From assembly GCA_037952775.1 (NCBI GenBank), contig JBANAY010000004.1:9176001-9240000 (forward strand): a stretch of 64,000 bases of DNA, in the 5' to 3' direction. Positions 44,429 through 56,603 of the stretch are shown piece after piece (position 1 is the first letter of the stretch; every line of letters begins with the position of its first letter). The notes beneath the pieces were generated by a model. The model saw only the letters and a list, made by a program, of their open reading frames with translations. It had not been told where the DNA came from and did not search any database. Both the position numbers and the translations under genes were made by a program. The DNA comes from Clonostachys chloroleuca. Taxonomy: Eukaryota; Ascomycota; Sordariomycetes; Hypocreales; Bionectriaceae.

Positions 44429-45496
44429 CTACTGTGCTGACAGGAAAGCAAGTGCCGCCACGGCATAACCGTCCAGCCCAGTCTGCAGCGTGGGCGAAAT
44501 CGCAAACTGGAACCGCCCCGAATGATTCCCAGCAATCTTGCCCTCCGGCGAGCCGCTGGCCTCAGCCTCGTCCCACACGTCCTGGTCGATGCCGCCAAAC
44601 GAGAAGAAGCAATACGGGTTCCCCACCGACGACGCCAGTATGCTGAAGTCTTCGCTCCCACTCAGCCGACGGATGTCGCACTGATACTGTCCTCGCGCCT
44701 CCCCGAAGTGTGCAGCGAAGGCCTCTTCGAGCCGAGCAGTCGTCGCAGCATCGTTCACTGTCAGGGGGTATGAACTGGTCGTCTGGATCGTGGGCTCTTG
44801 CGTCGCCTGCGAGGAGAGGCTCTCGGCCTGGACGATGGATTTGATCCGGGCGAGCAGACGCTCTCTCGTCGAGGGCGAGATTGGCCGCGTGTCAGTGGCT
44901 AGCTCTCTGTCATCGGCAATGACATTCTCGGCATCCTCCGCATGGACGCTTGCCACCGTTACCACGGCAGTGTCGGCGGGGTCGACCTCGCGCGACACAA
45001 TCGTCTGCAGCTTAAGGACGACGCTCGAGGCCGTGACGATCGGATCAACCGCTTCGTGTGGTGATGATGCATGGGCCCCTTTGCCGTGCAGCGTCACCTT
45101 GAGACTGTCGGCGCCGGTCGCGAAGAGCCCTCGACAGGTTCCAATGACTCCTGCGCGCAGAGGGACGAGGTGGCCGCCGAGCACCACGTCGGGGACGGGC
45201 ACTGCATGCCTCTCCGGGTCGTACAGGCCATCGCGGACCATGGCTTCGGCGCCGGTGCCGCGCTCCTCGGCCGGCTGGAAGAGGAAGACGACTGTCCCTG
45301 CCCACGCGGCCCTGGCACCGATTAGGAGCCTTGCAGCGCCCAGGAGACAGACTATGTGCATGTCGTGGTCGCAGGCATGCATGACGGGCTTGTCGACCCC
45401 GTGGACATCTCGGGTGCGTTTGCGGCTGGCGTAGGTATCGATATGCGGCTCCTCCTGTTGCCGCAGGTTGATGACCGCGCCACCCCGTACGCTCAT
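44429..45496 (-). pseudogene. Peptidase M20 / amidohydrolase, N-terminally truncated
   Basis: The frame from 45496 (GTG; no ATG) contains KPVMHACDHDMHIVCLLGAARLL, VVFLFQPAEERGTGAEAM and LKVTLHGKGAHASSPHEAVDPI (dimerisation domain). It also has LSGSEDFS, so the C-terminal ~340 residues of an M20D-type amidohydrolase (hippurate or N-acyl amino acid hydrolase) are clear. The N-terminal part is missing or scrambled: a possible first exon MSTAMGETRHPSGYMQFGT occurs near 45695, but the segment with the usual ADMDALP metal motif is absent. The usual HACGHDMH reads HACDHDMH, a Gly to Asp change beside a metal-binding His. Likely inactive. Confidence 0.75.
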
Positions 45497-46364
45497 CGAT
45501 CAGGGGCGAAATCATTAGAAGGTCGGAAGAGCTACCTGTATCTAACCTGTTACGTGTCAGCTGGAGCATGCCATTTCGCCAAGTCTTCTACCAGAGGTGG
45601 CGAGTAGTCACTAAAAATCTATGGTTAGTCGGCTACTTACGTGCCAAACTGCATATAGCCGGAAGGATGCCGTGTTTCGCCCATGGCGGTCGACATCTCA
45701 TCATTGGAACGCGTTCGCAGACTTTGCATCAAGTAGCACATCACAGGGTAGTAATATTGACCAAGTAACCCAGCTGTGGCGAGTTATATCCTGGTCATCT
45801 CTGGAATGCATCGTGGCAAGGACTACTTCAAGTCGCCCAGAGCCTCCTCGTTACTTCCTTTGTCCCCCCTCCGCCCCCATATCAAGACTCGCCTAGTCCG
45901 AAAAGGCCTACTGGGCTGCCCCGTAGTTCTTGGGCTGACATTGACGATTGGATCTAGTGCGAGGCTATCCCGCTCCGCAGCACAACTTGTTGCTCTCGCT
46001 GGGTCCTTTTGGTTTGAGCCGTTTGAGCCCCTCGGCATCTTCCTCGCTTTCGGTTTCCTCGAGGTTAGCCCAAGTGTCCTTCGGGTTCGCATATGTAGTG
46101 TTGCAACAACAAGTCCGCAACCTGCGGAGCGGACTTGCGAAACCCATTACACGCTTTGTCCTTCTCACAGAACTTGGCTGTACCATGTCGCAGATCATTC
46201 TGCATATCAATATGTTGTGTACATTCTACCGAGCAGAGTTTACTTGTTAGTAACCTTGTCTTGGCATCATGTGTCTATCATAAAGGTTGGTTCATGACTG
46301 CACAAGCTCGATTACCGTAGTTCTTGGACACACCAGCCTTGACCAAACCATGACTGATTGAAAA
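45497..46364. other. Intergenic region with possible M20 first exon
   Basis: Minus-strand 45695-45637 could encode the start of the M20 gene (MSTAMGETRHPSGYMQFGT, then a GTAAGT donor), followed by an exon-like VEDLAKWHAPADT that ends in a stop. The remainder shows no gene. Confidence 0.4.
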
Positions 46365-47593
46365 ATGGCTCCGAAATCTATCCTCGTCACTGGCGCCTCT
46401 GGATACATGTAAGTCTCGCGAAAATAAGCCGTCGCAGTGGTTTGGAAGACTGGAAATGCCTTATGTGATCCAGTGGCGGCACATTTCTCGCCACATTCTT
46501 GGATGGGAACAATGAATGGGTCAACCATTACCAAGTTTCCGTACTTGTGAGAACAAAGGGACAGGCCGATTTCGCCCGCGCCAACAATATCACGCCCGCG
46601 CTGTTTGAGACGTTCGACGACTCGGAGCTTCTGACCAGGATTGGTCAAGACTTTGACACCATGTCCAGCCCTGGAGTCCATCTAAGTGTTGCTGTTTTGT
46701 TTTCTAACAGATCTTCAACAGTCATCGTCCATACTGGTCAAGGATGGCATCCCACTGCCGCCACATCCCTCTTCTCTGGACAAGAGAAGAGACAAAGGGA
46801 TCTTGAGCGGAAAGTTCACTTTCTCTCCATCTCCGGCACATCAAACTTTAGCGACCGGCCGGTGACGGGTAAGTTCATAGACAATCGCGTCAAGTCGGAC
46901 GAAGAAGACATGTATTCGCGCGAAAAGTACCGTGAGTTGTTCGAACACTATCCTCAGAGGACTACAGACGTCACCATTGTCGAGCAAGGCGAGAGGGCGG
47001 ACGTGTCCACATGCATTGTGATCCCCCCACAATCCACGGCACAGGCCGCGGGGAGTTCAACAAGTTCACCTTCCAGCTCCCCGTCATGGTACAGGCGGCA
47101 AAGAAGTGCAGCTCTGTGGCTATGATTGGAGAGGGGACGTCAATTGAAAACCACGTCCATGTTGAGGACATTGCCAGCCTGTTGAACACCCTGCTGGCCA
47201 GGATCCATGACGGACAGGAGATCCGCGGCAAAAGGGGCATTTACTTCTGCGAGAGCGGGGAGCATACGTCCCGTTCTTATGCTCAAGCTCTCGCAACCGT
47301 GTTGAAGGAGCGAGGCGTGATTGAGTCCGATGAGGTCAAATCACTTGATTTGCAAGCGGTCGCTGATCTTTGCATGCCCGGCCTGCCTCTGACCTTGGTA
47401 GAATTGCCATTTGCGGGAAAGTAAGTTTTCATATCCTTCTTTTTTCACTTACGAAGGAGTTTACATCACTTACTGCGCCGCAAGCTCACGTACCAAGGCT
47501 GTTCTGGGCCGCAAGGTCGGATGGAGCCCGAAGCATACAGGCTCTTGGACGATTAACTTGGGGCAGGAGGTTGACGATTACTGGCGTTTATAG
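46365..47593 (+). CDS. NAD(P)-dependent epimerase/dehydratase (extended SDR)
   Basis: Exons 46365-46408, 46474-47420 and 47485-47593; introns 65 and 64 bp. The Rossmann motif ILVTGASGYI/GGTFLATFL is split by intron 1. Later motifs LSISGTSNFSDRPVTGKFIDNR, REKYRELFEHYPQRTTDVTIVEQG and HVHVEDIASLL match the fungal family of NAD-binding epimerase-like proteins. The frame shifts at the C6 run 47023-47028 (IPPTIHGTGRG is in the next frame). One added C gives exactly 367 codons. The segment near 46650-46720 reads poorly and might hide another intron. The substrate is unknown. Intron 3 uses a CAAG acceptor. Confidence 0.8.
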
Positions 47594-48324
47594 CGATGGG
47601 GTCAGCGCTTTAGATCCTGCATGTTAGAATTGGAATCCAATAATTGATAAGCTATCGAAATCTTTTGCTAATTGTGCTGCGTCCTATTCTGAATGCTGCA
47701 ACCTCAGTTATTCGCTATATGTTCTTTTACCGGCAAACTGGGCTTCGTTGCCGAAAGGAAATGTGGGACTGTGGAATCCACCAGCCATGACTAGCGCAAC
47801 CAAGCGGCGATACCTATCCCCACCCCTGCACGAGTCATGACAAGACAGCTGGGTCAACTGAACAGCGATTTTTTGTCTCTACGATGAATAGCTAAGTCAG
47901 CTACATGGCGATCATTCATCCTAATAGGAGACAGCTAGCTCAGCTGTACAGCAATCGCTTGTCTTATTGGGAGACGGTTAGGTCAGTAATACAGCGATCA
48001 TTCGTCTTGACGGCAGACAGGCTGGTTGCGCTCTACATTGGCGTCCTACCCTACAGTGAGCTAAACTGGCCATTTTCATGGTGACATGATTACTGAAGAG
48101 AAAGAGAATAAAGTTCAACAACAATGAAGCTGCCAGGGCCCGACAACTCAATGCAATGAATACGGATATGATTACATTGAGCTATGTCAACAGATACGCC
48201 AACACTCTAGCCATCACTTCTTTGAGAAGCCCTGTCTCTGTCAACTTGTCGACGACATCAAAAAGCACCGTATCGCAACCCTTCGCTACACCCAAAGCCA
48301 TACATGAAGGCTAAAAACTGGGAG
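47594..48324. other. Intergenic region with 43-bp tandem repeat
   Basis: No gene. It holds the tandem repeat at 47843-48025, listed separately. The rest is unremarkable. Confidence 0.45.
47843..48025. repeat. 43-bp tandem repeat, four units
   Basis: Units begin at 47843, 47886, 47929 and 47972, with a partial fifth at 48015. Each carries AGACAGCTRGGTCAG followed by TACAGCGATCATTCGTCTT-like sequence. The constant 43-base spacing is seen directly; units differ by several bases. A related single unit occurs near 54980-55025. Confidence 0.7.
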
Positions 48325-48945
48325 TTAGCTAAGAGAATGAAATATTGTGTATTCCATATGCTCATTCAGCTCACAGTTGTCTGGATGGAGTGCGTGAATT
48401 GGGGTCACAGACAGACCACCCTCCTCACGGTACGGCAAGGTCACAAGGTAAGGGCCGTTTCCTAGCTCACACCTAGATTCAACATTCGAAACACTTGCGG
48501 TGGTTGTGAGGCCGGTAGCATTGAATGCCGAGTGAAGGAAAAAGTGCTCTACTCCATGGCTGCTAAGCGAATCGGCGACGGATGGGCTCAGAGCGATTCC
48601 ATTCTGTGTCCCATTGTACTGTATAAACAGACAGTCAAGGAACTGTTCGGCGCTCCAAACATCGTCTATTTCATACTCAGCCAGGAGGTTCTTCAGAACG
48701 GCAGATGGAAGATTCTCAATGGGGTCCGAGGTGGTGAAAACAGTGCACCCGAAGCAACCATCAGACGATGAGCCCCGTTTACTGAGCGAGTTTGTGATAA
48801 CTGCAGCGTGGCTTTGCAGGTGGTACACCGCTGAGTCTAGGTGAATGGGTGCCCAAAAGTCCGTGCCGTTGAACTTCCATGTGAGAGCTTGCAGTGCAGG
48901 CTGGATGAAACCCACAACGGCTGGCTGTATGAGCGAGGCAGCCAC
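48325..48945 (-). pseudogene. Amidase remnant, N-terminal domain only
   Basis: A 206-residue frame. Its pattern WKFNGTDFWAPI, ... DDVWSAEQFLDCLFI, ... SHGVEHFFLHSAFN, ... GNGPYLV matches the N-terminal region that precedes the amidase-signature domain in many fungal amidases. The GGSSGG catalytic signature and the rest of the enzyme are absent: the frame ends at 48325 and nothing amidase-like lies downstream. It might be a truncated relic or a stand-alone protein of that domain. The identification rests on pattern memory and is moderate. Four N-x-T/S sites suggest passage through the secretory path in the ancestor. Confidence 0.5.
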
Positions 48946-49516
48946 GACAATGGTCGTATCCCTCCCTATTTTCCAACTTGACGATGATACAACAAAAAAG
49001 ATAAGCTGTGGAATACGGGCGGGGAAAAAGAAGAGGAGGGATCGAGCCTTAATTATTCCCGGGGAGACTATCTCGTCCGAGAGTCAAACCCGATGCCGGG
49101 CCACCGCAACCCCATGTTGTGTCCGCTGGCAGATAGCATTCCCAGTCTACCGGGTCCATTCAAATGAACAAAGATATGAAACATCCCAACGCGGGGCCTG
49201 CCAAGGATACAAAATGCCAGGAGAGTTGATAAATGAATGATAGGACCGTGACTTTCAATTACATGACGTAAAAGATAGCAATAGTCTGGCTCTCGTATAG
49301 CTGTTCCTCCGCTCAGCCCCGCAGATGAAGAACGACATCCCGCGTCTTCGACTTGGCTTAAACACTTGCCCATGGGATACAGACGCTGGTCGAATTATGG
49401 TTATGAAGAGCGGATATAGTAAATTTCAATCGTGACCCATTGAAGGATCGACTCTTAGGAGAAAATAGTAGCCAAGCCCAATCAAGACCACAAGTGCTTC
49501 AGGTTTGATACGAGAA
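48946..49516. other. Intergenic region
   Basis: No coding signal; contains the promoter side of the amidase remnant and the 3' side of the HET gene. Confidence 0.35.
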
Positions 49517-52176
49517 CTAAACGATGGTTACCATAAACGTGCCCCCATCCACATCGACTTCTTCACACAGAACCTTAACCTTGTGATTAGGATACCCAAG
49601 GTTAGGGCAAGCTCGAAATTGATATTTCTCGCTTGCATCAGTGGTCACTAGCTCCCACAGGGAGTCGCGCGTCTCCTGGGTGTGAAAAGACAATTTGTCT
49701 AGGTCCCTGAACATCGATAGGAGATGTGGGGATCCCAGCATCAGATTCCGGGCCTCTCGCGCCTTGAACTCTACATCGAAAAGTTTTCTTGGCCCGGTTG
49801 GAACAGCTTTTTGTAATTGGAAGGGGATAGGATCGGAACTGTCCACCCATCCTCTGAGCTGTGGATGCGAATACGCCAGTTCGGTACGTCAGATGACACG
49901 TGGCGGCGCAACCAACTCGCTCGGGTGATATAAAAATCGCAAGTGTTCTTCCAGGCGGTGGACACAGTGATGATGATGGAGTCCCCGTGGATGCGTGGCG
50001 AGTATTTCCCCTTGATGCAGCAGGCGAGCTTATGAGCAAAAGCGACTTCAATTTCCTTTTTTTCGACCTTGGTGGTGACAATCGTTGGCAACTCTCCCTG
50101 CTGCTCGTAGAGAAACCTCACCGCTTGTATCGCATCTCTGAATGTTCGCAATCCCGGGAACACTCCTCTCATGTGCTTCATTTTTGGAGGCAATATATAG
50201 AGATCCAGACTTGATTCGATGCTCATGGCGAAATCACGCAGACTGTATTGCAGTTCATAGAGGAAGAGAGGTCGTACCTCCGGTATTTCGTTTTTGAACC
50301 AGTCAGCAGGGAAACGAATAAAGACAAAGGGGCACGCAGACACGAGGCTGTGCCTTTCCTCCCCATCTTCGTCCAATTCGCGCCTTAGCAAAAGGTAGAT
50401 GAAAGTGCCATTGTTGTTAAGTATAAACAGCTCAACTTGATCATCATCCGAGATTATTACATCGAGTCTGTGTTCAGACACGAGATAAACCGAGATCGTC
50501 TTGTAATGTGTAACAAAAATATAGAATTTCTTCAGCCTGCCAATGAGCCCCAATTTTCCCGTCAAGTGCATGTATCGCGTTAGATAAATATTTAGCGACC
50601 CCGAGGTGGCGTCGACATATGCATCCTTATCCCAGCGGCGTTGCGTGATGATTTCAGGTTTACCAGGACCAGACAGCGAAAACAGATCAAACAGGTGGCT
50701 GTCCATGTGTATCAATCTCTGAAGTTCATTGAAAAAAATCTCAATCGTCAGATTTGGCGAGCAGAACAGAAATCTCCACGTAACCGTTGAATTCCAGTTG
50801 GGCATCCATGACGCAAATTGTCGGCGGTTCGAGGAGAGGCATGCTGCATGATAGAGAATAATAGACTGCTGCAGGTTGATCAGACAGTATGCAAACAACC
50901 CAATGAACACGTGCTGGCAGGAAAGAGAATAGTCGGCTTGAAAGTCCCTGAGACTCGATATTGCCAAAGCCTCTTCATTGGGATCTGCTGACGCTGAGAC
51001 TGGCATGATACCAAGCAGACCGAAGATCCGATCACGCGGATCGGTGGCTTGCGATAGCGAGGTCAAGGAGAGGAGCTCCTTGAGATCTTTGACGCACCCT
51101 CTCCCCTTTGAAATATGCTGCACCCATGCCGCCGAGGTGGCCCCCCAATCCCAATCTGGGAGCTTTGATACAAAGTGTGACATCACGCCGACATCAGCCC
51201 AAAAGTCTACATCCCCAACCCTGATCACAACGCTTCGTGCCAACAGAAGCTCCTGTACAACCCAAATTCGGGAGAAGAATCGACGTCGCAGTAAGTCTCC
51301 CAGGTTGTGTGGCGGAGGAGGGGGTCGTTCTTCATCCTGAAGATCCTCGTGGATTCGCTGCGAGGGAGCAAAATCAAACTTAACGGCGTCGCTCGCCAAC
51401 TCATGCAATCTTCGACGCCGGGGATGTCTATCGCGTAACGGAACAGCAACGTCAGGCCCCAGATAGACAACGACACGGCTGCAGGCAGAATAGATTCTTC
51501 CCATATTGCCCACATGCTGGTTTCTCTCCTGGATGTTGCTCTGGTTAATGCATATCGCATCAACCCAAATGAGGCGGGTCCAGCGACGGGGTCGCATAAA
51601 TCGCAACATCTCCCAGCAGTTGTTGGTCTGAAGGAGAAGGTCCCAATACTTTCCTATATATATGGGCTTACAAAGCCTGCCATCTCCATCTTCTCCAGCC
51701 CAGGTATAGGAGACTGTCTCGTATTCTGGGCAGTTGTCCAGGCAGTAGACTTCGAGCATCAAATGGGTTGGGTCGCCCGGCGAGGCCGCAGCTTCGAGAC
51801 AAATGAGACGAAACTCATCCGCCCCGAGTGTAGAAGGGTACGGAGGGTCAGACCCAACTATCGGTTCGGGGATCTCTGGCTCAAGTTTCCTTGGTGGTTG
51901 TGATACGGGCTTGAGGCACGGTGACAGTGGCGGAGCAGCAGACTTGAAATAGCTTACAGATCGGGGCCACCAAAGATTAAGCTCTCCCAAAGGAACGTCT
52001 GGCGGAACTCTCGACATGGAGCTGGCCGACACCTTATTCGTGACAACGTCGGTAACGCGAGGCGTGTGGCCACATGTGCTGCAATATGGTGTATGGTCTG
52101 TCAGGACCTCAACATCGGGATGGCGGCAGGCCGGCGCGTGCCACCGATGCACGTTTCTTTGTTGCATCACGACCAT
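49517..52176 (-). CDS. Heterokaryon incompatibility (HET) domain protein
   Basis: Start ATG 52176. The N-terminus has a Cys-rich, zinc-ribbon-like part (CRHPDVEVL...YCSTCGH) common in large HET proteins. The HET domain follows from about residue 120: FRLICLEA, YETVSYTWAG, RLIWVDAICINQSNIQERNQHVGNMGRIYSACSRVVVYLG, later WVVQEL and DPRDRIFGLLGIM. HET domains trigger cell death after fusion of unlike hyphae or on other danger cues. The frame breaks at the C3 run 49846-49848; one added base gives exactly 887 codons and continues as DSSDPIPFQLQKAVPTGPRK to 49517. Without it the protein stops at 49771. No intron seen. Confidence 0.9.
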
Positions 52177-55100
52177 CGGCTTCTGTATTCAACCTTTCGA
52201 TGGCTCTCTGTATGGCGGGCAGATTTCGCATGGTCTCAGGTGAAGCGTTACAAGTTGGGGCCACCTCAGCGCATGTGAGCTGACGGGCTTTTGACCCCGC
52301 AAACATCAATGTAACTGCAGGCTGATGAGAGCCGAATACGATGATAGGAAGGAGCTGAATCTGACCAAAGACGGTAGGGAAGTATTTCCATTTGAATCTG
52401 CACCGGCAAAGCCCAATTGTAAATTCTGCCTTGTTCCAGCCTGTAAGCACAGTGTCCCCCCGTGCTGCGCAACGTATTTATGGCCCAGTTTCTTCCAACA
52501 TCGGCTGCTTGCCTTGTGGTTGTCGATTGCCATGCCCATTTTAGCCCGTGGAGATGAATACGAAGACTAGCCTCAAGACCTGCAGATTCGGTAGTATCCG
52601 TCGATATGTTGGCAGGGCCCTCTTCGCACCTAGAAATGACAATGGTGGCTCTGTTCGTTACCTAGCGAGCAACCGGGTAGTCTTTGGTATGGGTATGCGT
52701 TTGAGAAAGCAACCTTGTGCTTGATAGACGTTGCACTTTCTCTCCAAAGCGATAAGTCGACCACTGAGGCTTAGAAGTAGGACCAAAACAAGAGTCATCT
52801 TTCAACGGCGCACCATTTAAGAAGAGCTTGTAGTAATAAGGGAAAATTATGTGGATGTCCTATTCCTTCGACCTTACTGTGTCACACAGTTTCAACCATA
52901 GATGACTCAATGAATATCATTCTAAAGTAGGAGAACATCTCTATCACCCTTGTCGTCCCGACGCAGCGGTCTGCCCTTACGAGAGCTAATTCCTACGGGT
53001 CTAATACCTCAGTCGTCCATTGAGACAAGCGGTCGCTGCAAACCTAACCTTCTTTGAAATAGTCGTTTGCCTTTGCCTTCGGACACGGGTAACATCTCCA
53101 TATGTGAGAGTTCAAGTAGCTTGAATCTCAGGACAGTTGGGCCAGTGCCGATCTTCGAAATGGTTGGTGAATGTCCAGGTGGTCGGCCTAGACTGACCAG
53201 CTTTTCCACAGCAAGAACCTTCTTCTCCTTTTTGGTAGCTTTCGCGAATTCGCGACCCTTTTCCATCGCACGCATCCGCGAAATTAATACACCCTGCAGT
53301 CCCAGTTTTTCTGATGGCCACCTGGCTCATATTCTTCTTCATAGTCCCTTTCGTGGGCACTAGAGCAGCCACTCGTTTTAGTTTCCCCTTCAGAGTAGTA
53401 GGTGCTGTTTTCACCTTCACTGTTGACTATTTTCATCAAACTTCACTGGGAATTTTGCTCACTGTTTCCCCAGCGAAGACTGCGCACGTGCCAGTGTAAG
53501 TGCTCTAGCCAAGGTGTTACCGGTACTCTTAGGTTGGATGCCGAAGAGCCTCGAGCTCGGTGTTGTTTGGATTGGTGTAAAACAAGTGTGAAAGAGGCCA
53601 GTTTAATTGTTGATCTGACGAGCAGCTCGTCCTGGCGGCTGTCTTTGTATTCATTGCGTTGAGATGTCGGGTCTGGCACCTATAATTGCTGTTTTTTTAA
53701 CTTTTTACTCGAACTCTCTTCCGCTCTCGGGATTTGAATCTCGTCGTGTCCTGGGGCTCATTGATCTTGATGACGCTGCCAGTCATTTGGCGGATCTCAT
53801 TGTTCTTCTGCCCGCCCATTCCTATGATGGCGCCCACCATGTCGTCCTTTCGTATTCATGACTGAGCGCATATCTGCCTCACGGATGAGTCGAACTGCTG
53901 TTTCAATACTAGCACGGGCGTTGAAGACATTACGAAATGATGTTCCAGCGTTGCTTTCCACCGAAGATCGGATATCCAACCATACAACAGCCGTACGTTG
54001 GCCACTTTTCAGCAATTCTGCATGGTGTTGAGATGTCGAACTCTGGCATCTTCCATTGCTGGTGAAGTTTATACTCAATTTCTCTTACGTATGTCAATTG
54101 GCGGTAAGCGTTAGAAAAGGAAGATACCAGAACCGAAATCTCGTCCTCGACCACATCGTCAACGTAGGCGACCCAAAAGCCTACAACAGCCTTGCGGATT
54201 CGGATTTCAGTATCGAGAGTGAGCTGGGACTGACCTATCTATCTTCTGTCAAAACGAGCGGTCGCTGTGGACCCATCATCGCTCGTGAGAGCTCTTGGGC
54301 TTCGTCATCGAAGACATCGTCCACGTAGGCGACAACAAATCCTACGACAGCCTTTGCAGATTTGTATCCCATTGTCGAAAATAAGCTCTGATAGCCCAAG
54401 GCTGCAGCCATGCAGAAGGAAAACTCTGTAAACCTTCATGCCGATGACTCCCTTGCCGTCAAGACGGGCGATCGTATTCGAGGCCAGGCCAATAGTCGAG
54501 TCGCTGGCATGCAAAGCTGGCCCTCCTGCAGCACAGCACGACCCAGGGAGGAAACGTGTCTGTGGTTCCGAGTAGACTGTACTATGCTTGGCGAACTAAC
54601 TTCGATTTGACCGCTCTTTCGTAGGTTTTTTTTATCATCGTTTGACGTATCGCATCTCCTGCAGAACTTGTTGTAGGTGTGATAACCTATCTGTAGGTTT
54701 AACTCGCCGTTCCCAGTCACACAAGGCCGCGTCAGAACAAGCTGCGCGCTCTTGTGAAACACCCTAGAGTGTCGACGATATGATTTTGAGGTTTTCGCGG
54801 TTGAAAGTGGAGTCACCATGTGACAGTGGGAAAATGGTTTAAGGCCTACTTAGGCGGCCTTTCTTTCCAGGGCCAGAGTCACCCTGGGCAGGAGTGACTC
54901 TGTATACAAGCGGCTCGTCGAGAGAGAGGCTCTGCAAGTGGGCGTCAGAATAACAGGGACTGCAAAGGTGTTTCCATCTCAGCTACACAGCGTCAGCTTG
55001 TCTTGGCTGAAGACAGATAGGTTGGCAGGGATCGGGGCTTTCGTTCGAATAAATGTTAGACGGCTCTTGGAATGGGTTTGACAGTGTGGATCGGATTTGC

Positions 55101-55437
55101 CTGTTTGCTAAACCGAATGCTTGGCATGATATGCTTGGTAAACTGACCTTTGAGAATGTTTTTTCCGAGATGCATGAATGGGTGATATTTGGTTGATGAT
55201 TTGGAGGTTGGGCAGCCTCCTTTGCAATGATTCTGAGGTGAGAAGGGAAAAGTGGGTATTGACCCAGGTGAAGCAGGCAGGTGCGTAACGATGCGTGGCT
55301 GCCTCACCTACTCCGTACCTAGGTAGGTACTTACCTACTTACCTACCAGAAATCAAACCTCCAAAGCCATCAGCTTTACCAACCAACGACACAACCTCTT
55401 ACGACTAATAAGTATGAGCCACCACTAACAGGCAATC
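52177..55437. other. Repeat-derived 3.2-kb gene-poor region
   Basis: No intact gene. Dispersed-repeat copies lie at 53652-53722 and 54023-54083 (both minus). The phrase TCGTCNACGTAGGCGACNA...CCTACNACAGCCTT appears twice, near 54157-54195 and 54309-54350. 54397-54470 matches 61977-62050 (AAACCTTCATGYCGATG). Tandem TAGGTAGG/CTACCTAC sequence lies at 55315-55347. These are probably transposon remains. Frames at 53009-53420 are basic but unassigned. Confidence 0.5.
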
Positions 55438-56603
55438 ATGACTACCATTGCCAAGCTCACGCAGTACTTGGAGCGATTTGATGGCAACGCCAAACTTGAG
55501 GTTGTTCTTCAACAGGAGGAGGCCCGCCCGTTTTTCAAGAAGCTTTATGCTTCGCTCCAGCCAATATTTGGGCAATCGGAATCTCCACACGAGTCAAGGT
55601 TTGGCCTAGCCCTAAGGCTGGAGATAAGAGAGAGGGCATCGTATGAACTGAAATTAACCCAAGCCATCTCGGAAGTTGCCTTCCGTCCCTTCACCGACAC
55701 ACGGCTTCATTGGCCCTCGGAGCAGGTGCTTTATCGGTACCCAGTCACGATTCCATACAACTCACCGATATTTGTGTGCGTTCAAAATGGCGACGTTGGT
55801 GGAATGAGAGAGCTTTTCCAGTCATGCCAGGTGCCAATTGACGTGGTGGACCCGTATGGCCTAGGGCTGCTTCATGTAAGTTATTCCTCCAGTGATGAGT
55901 AGGACCTATTGTAACAAGACTCAGTACGGTGCATATTACTGCTGGCGGAATTGTGGCATGGAATCTGCCATGGCCACATGCCAAGCTCTCCTGGACGCCG
56001 GTGCCAATGCTGGCTGGACAGATAAAGATGGGAAGTACGTTTCTACTGGTATCCTCCCAACAGGCTCTGTCTAATTTCCAAAGCACCCCTATGGTTACGA
56101 TGACAGATTCAATGTTGGTGGAGGCAGAAACGAACGGTCAACAGCCATTTCATTCCTTGCTCGGTGATCTCTGTCGATTATTTGGGCAGCTCATGGCCGA
56201 TTACTGGAATGAGTACATACGGACCAGAAAACTCACAGTGTTGCATCAAGTATTACTTGGCATAAATCGCAGCTATGGAACGCTGAACGATTATCTAGCC
56301 CATATTGCTAGTAATGGGTCGCTTGCTCGCCTCATAGATGCCCCAGATGCGCTTGGAAGAAGTGCCCTTGCATGGGCCGTTGAGTATGGCTGGACCGAAG
56401 CAGTCACGACTCTCGTGGGCTTTGGTGCAAATGTCAATCAGTGCACTGGTCTTGGGTTACCGCTGTTACGTCAAGCACTTGCGGGGCCAGCCAACGGCCG
56501 ATTGGACACAGCATTCTTGAACATCGTCAAAACGCTTCTCCTAGCTTTTCGGAGTCTTCTAGACCGAGAGACCTGGGGGGAAGTCGTATTGTCTGGTGCT
56601 TGA
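55438..56603 (+). CDS. Ankyrin-repeat protein
   Basis: Exons 55438-55875, 55925-56034 and 56084-56603 with two 49-bp introns give 355 residues, all phases consistent. The first ~100 residues are helical and unassigned. Ankyrin units follow: YNSPIFVCVQNGDVGGMRELFQ, ATCQALLDAGANAGWTDKDGK and DALGRSALAWAVEYGWTEAVTTLVGFGANVN. These bind partner proteins. It ends soon after the last unit, so it may be a shortened member of the fungal ankyrin family. Intron 2 uses an AAAG acceptor. No enzymatic domain is seen. Confidence 0.8.

Noticed and set aside
44790..45434. Plus-strand frame of 214 residues opposite the M20 gene
   Set aside because: Ser/Thr/Arg-rich composition typical of an antisense shadow; the minus strand carries clear M20 motifs.
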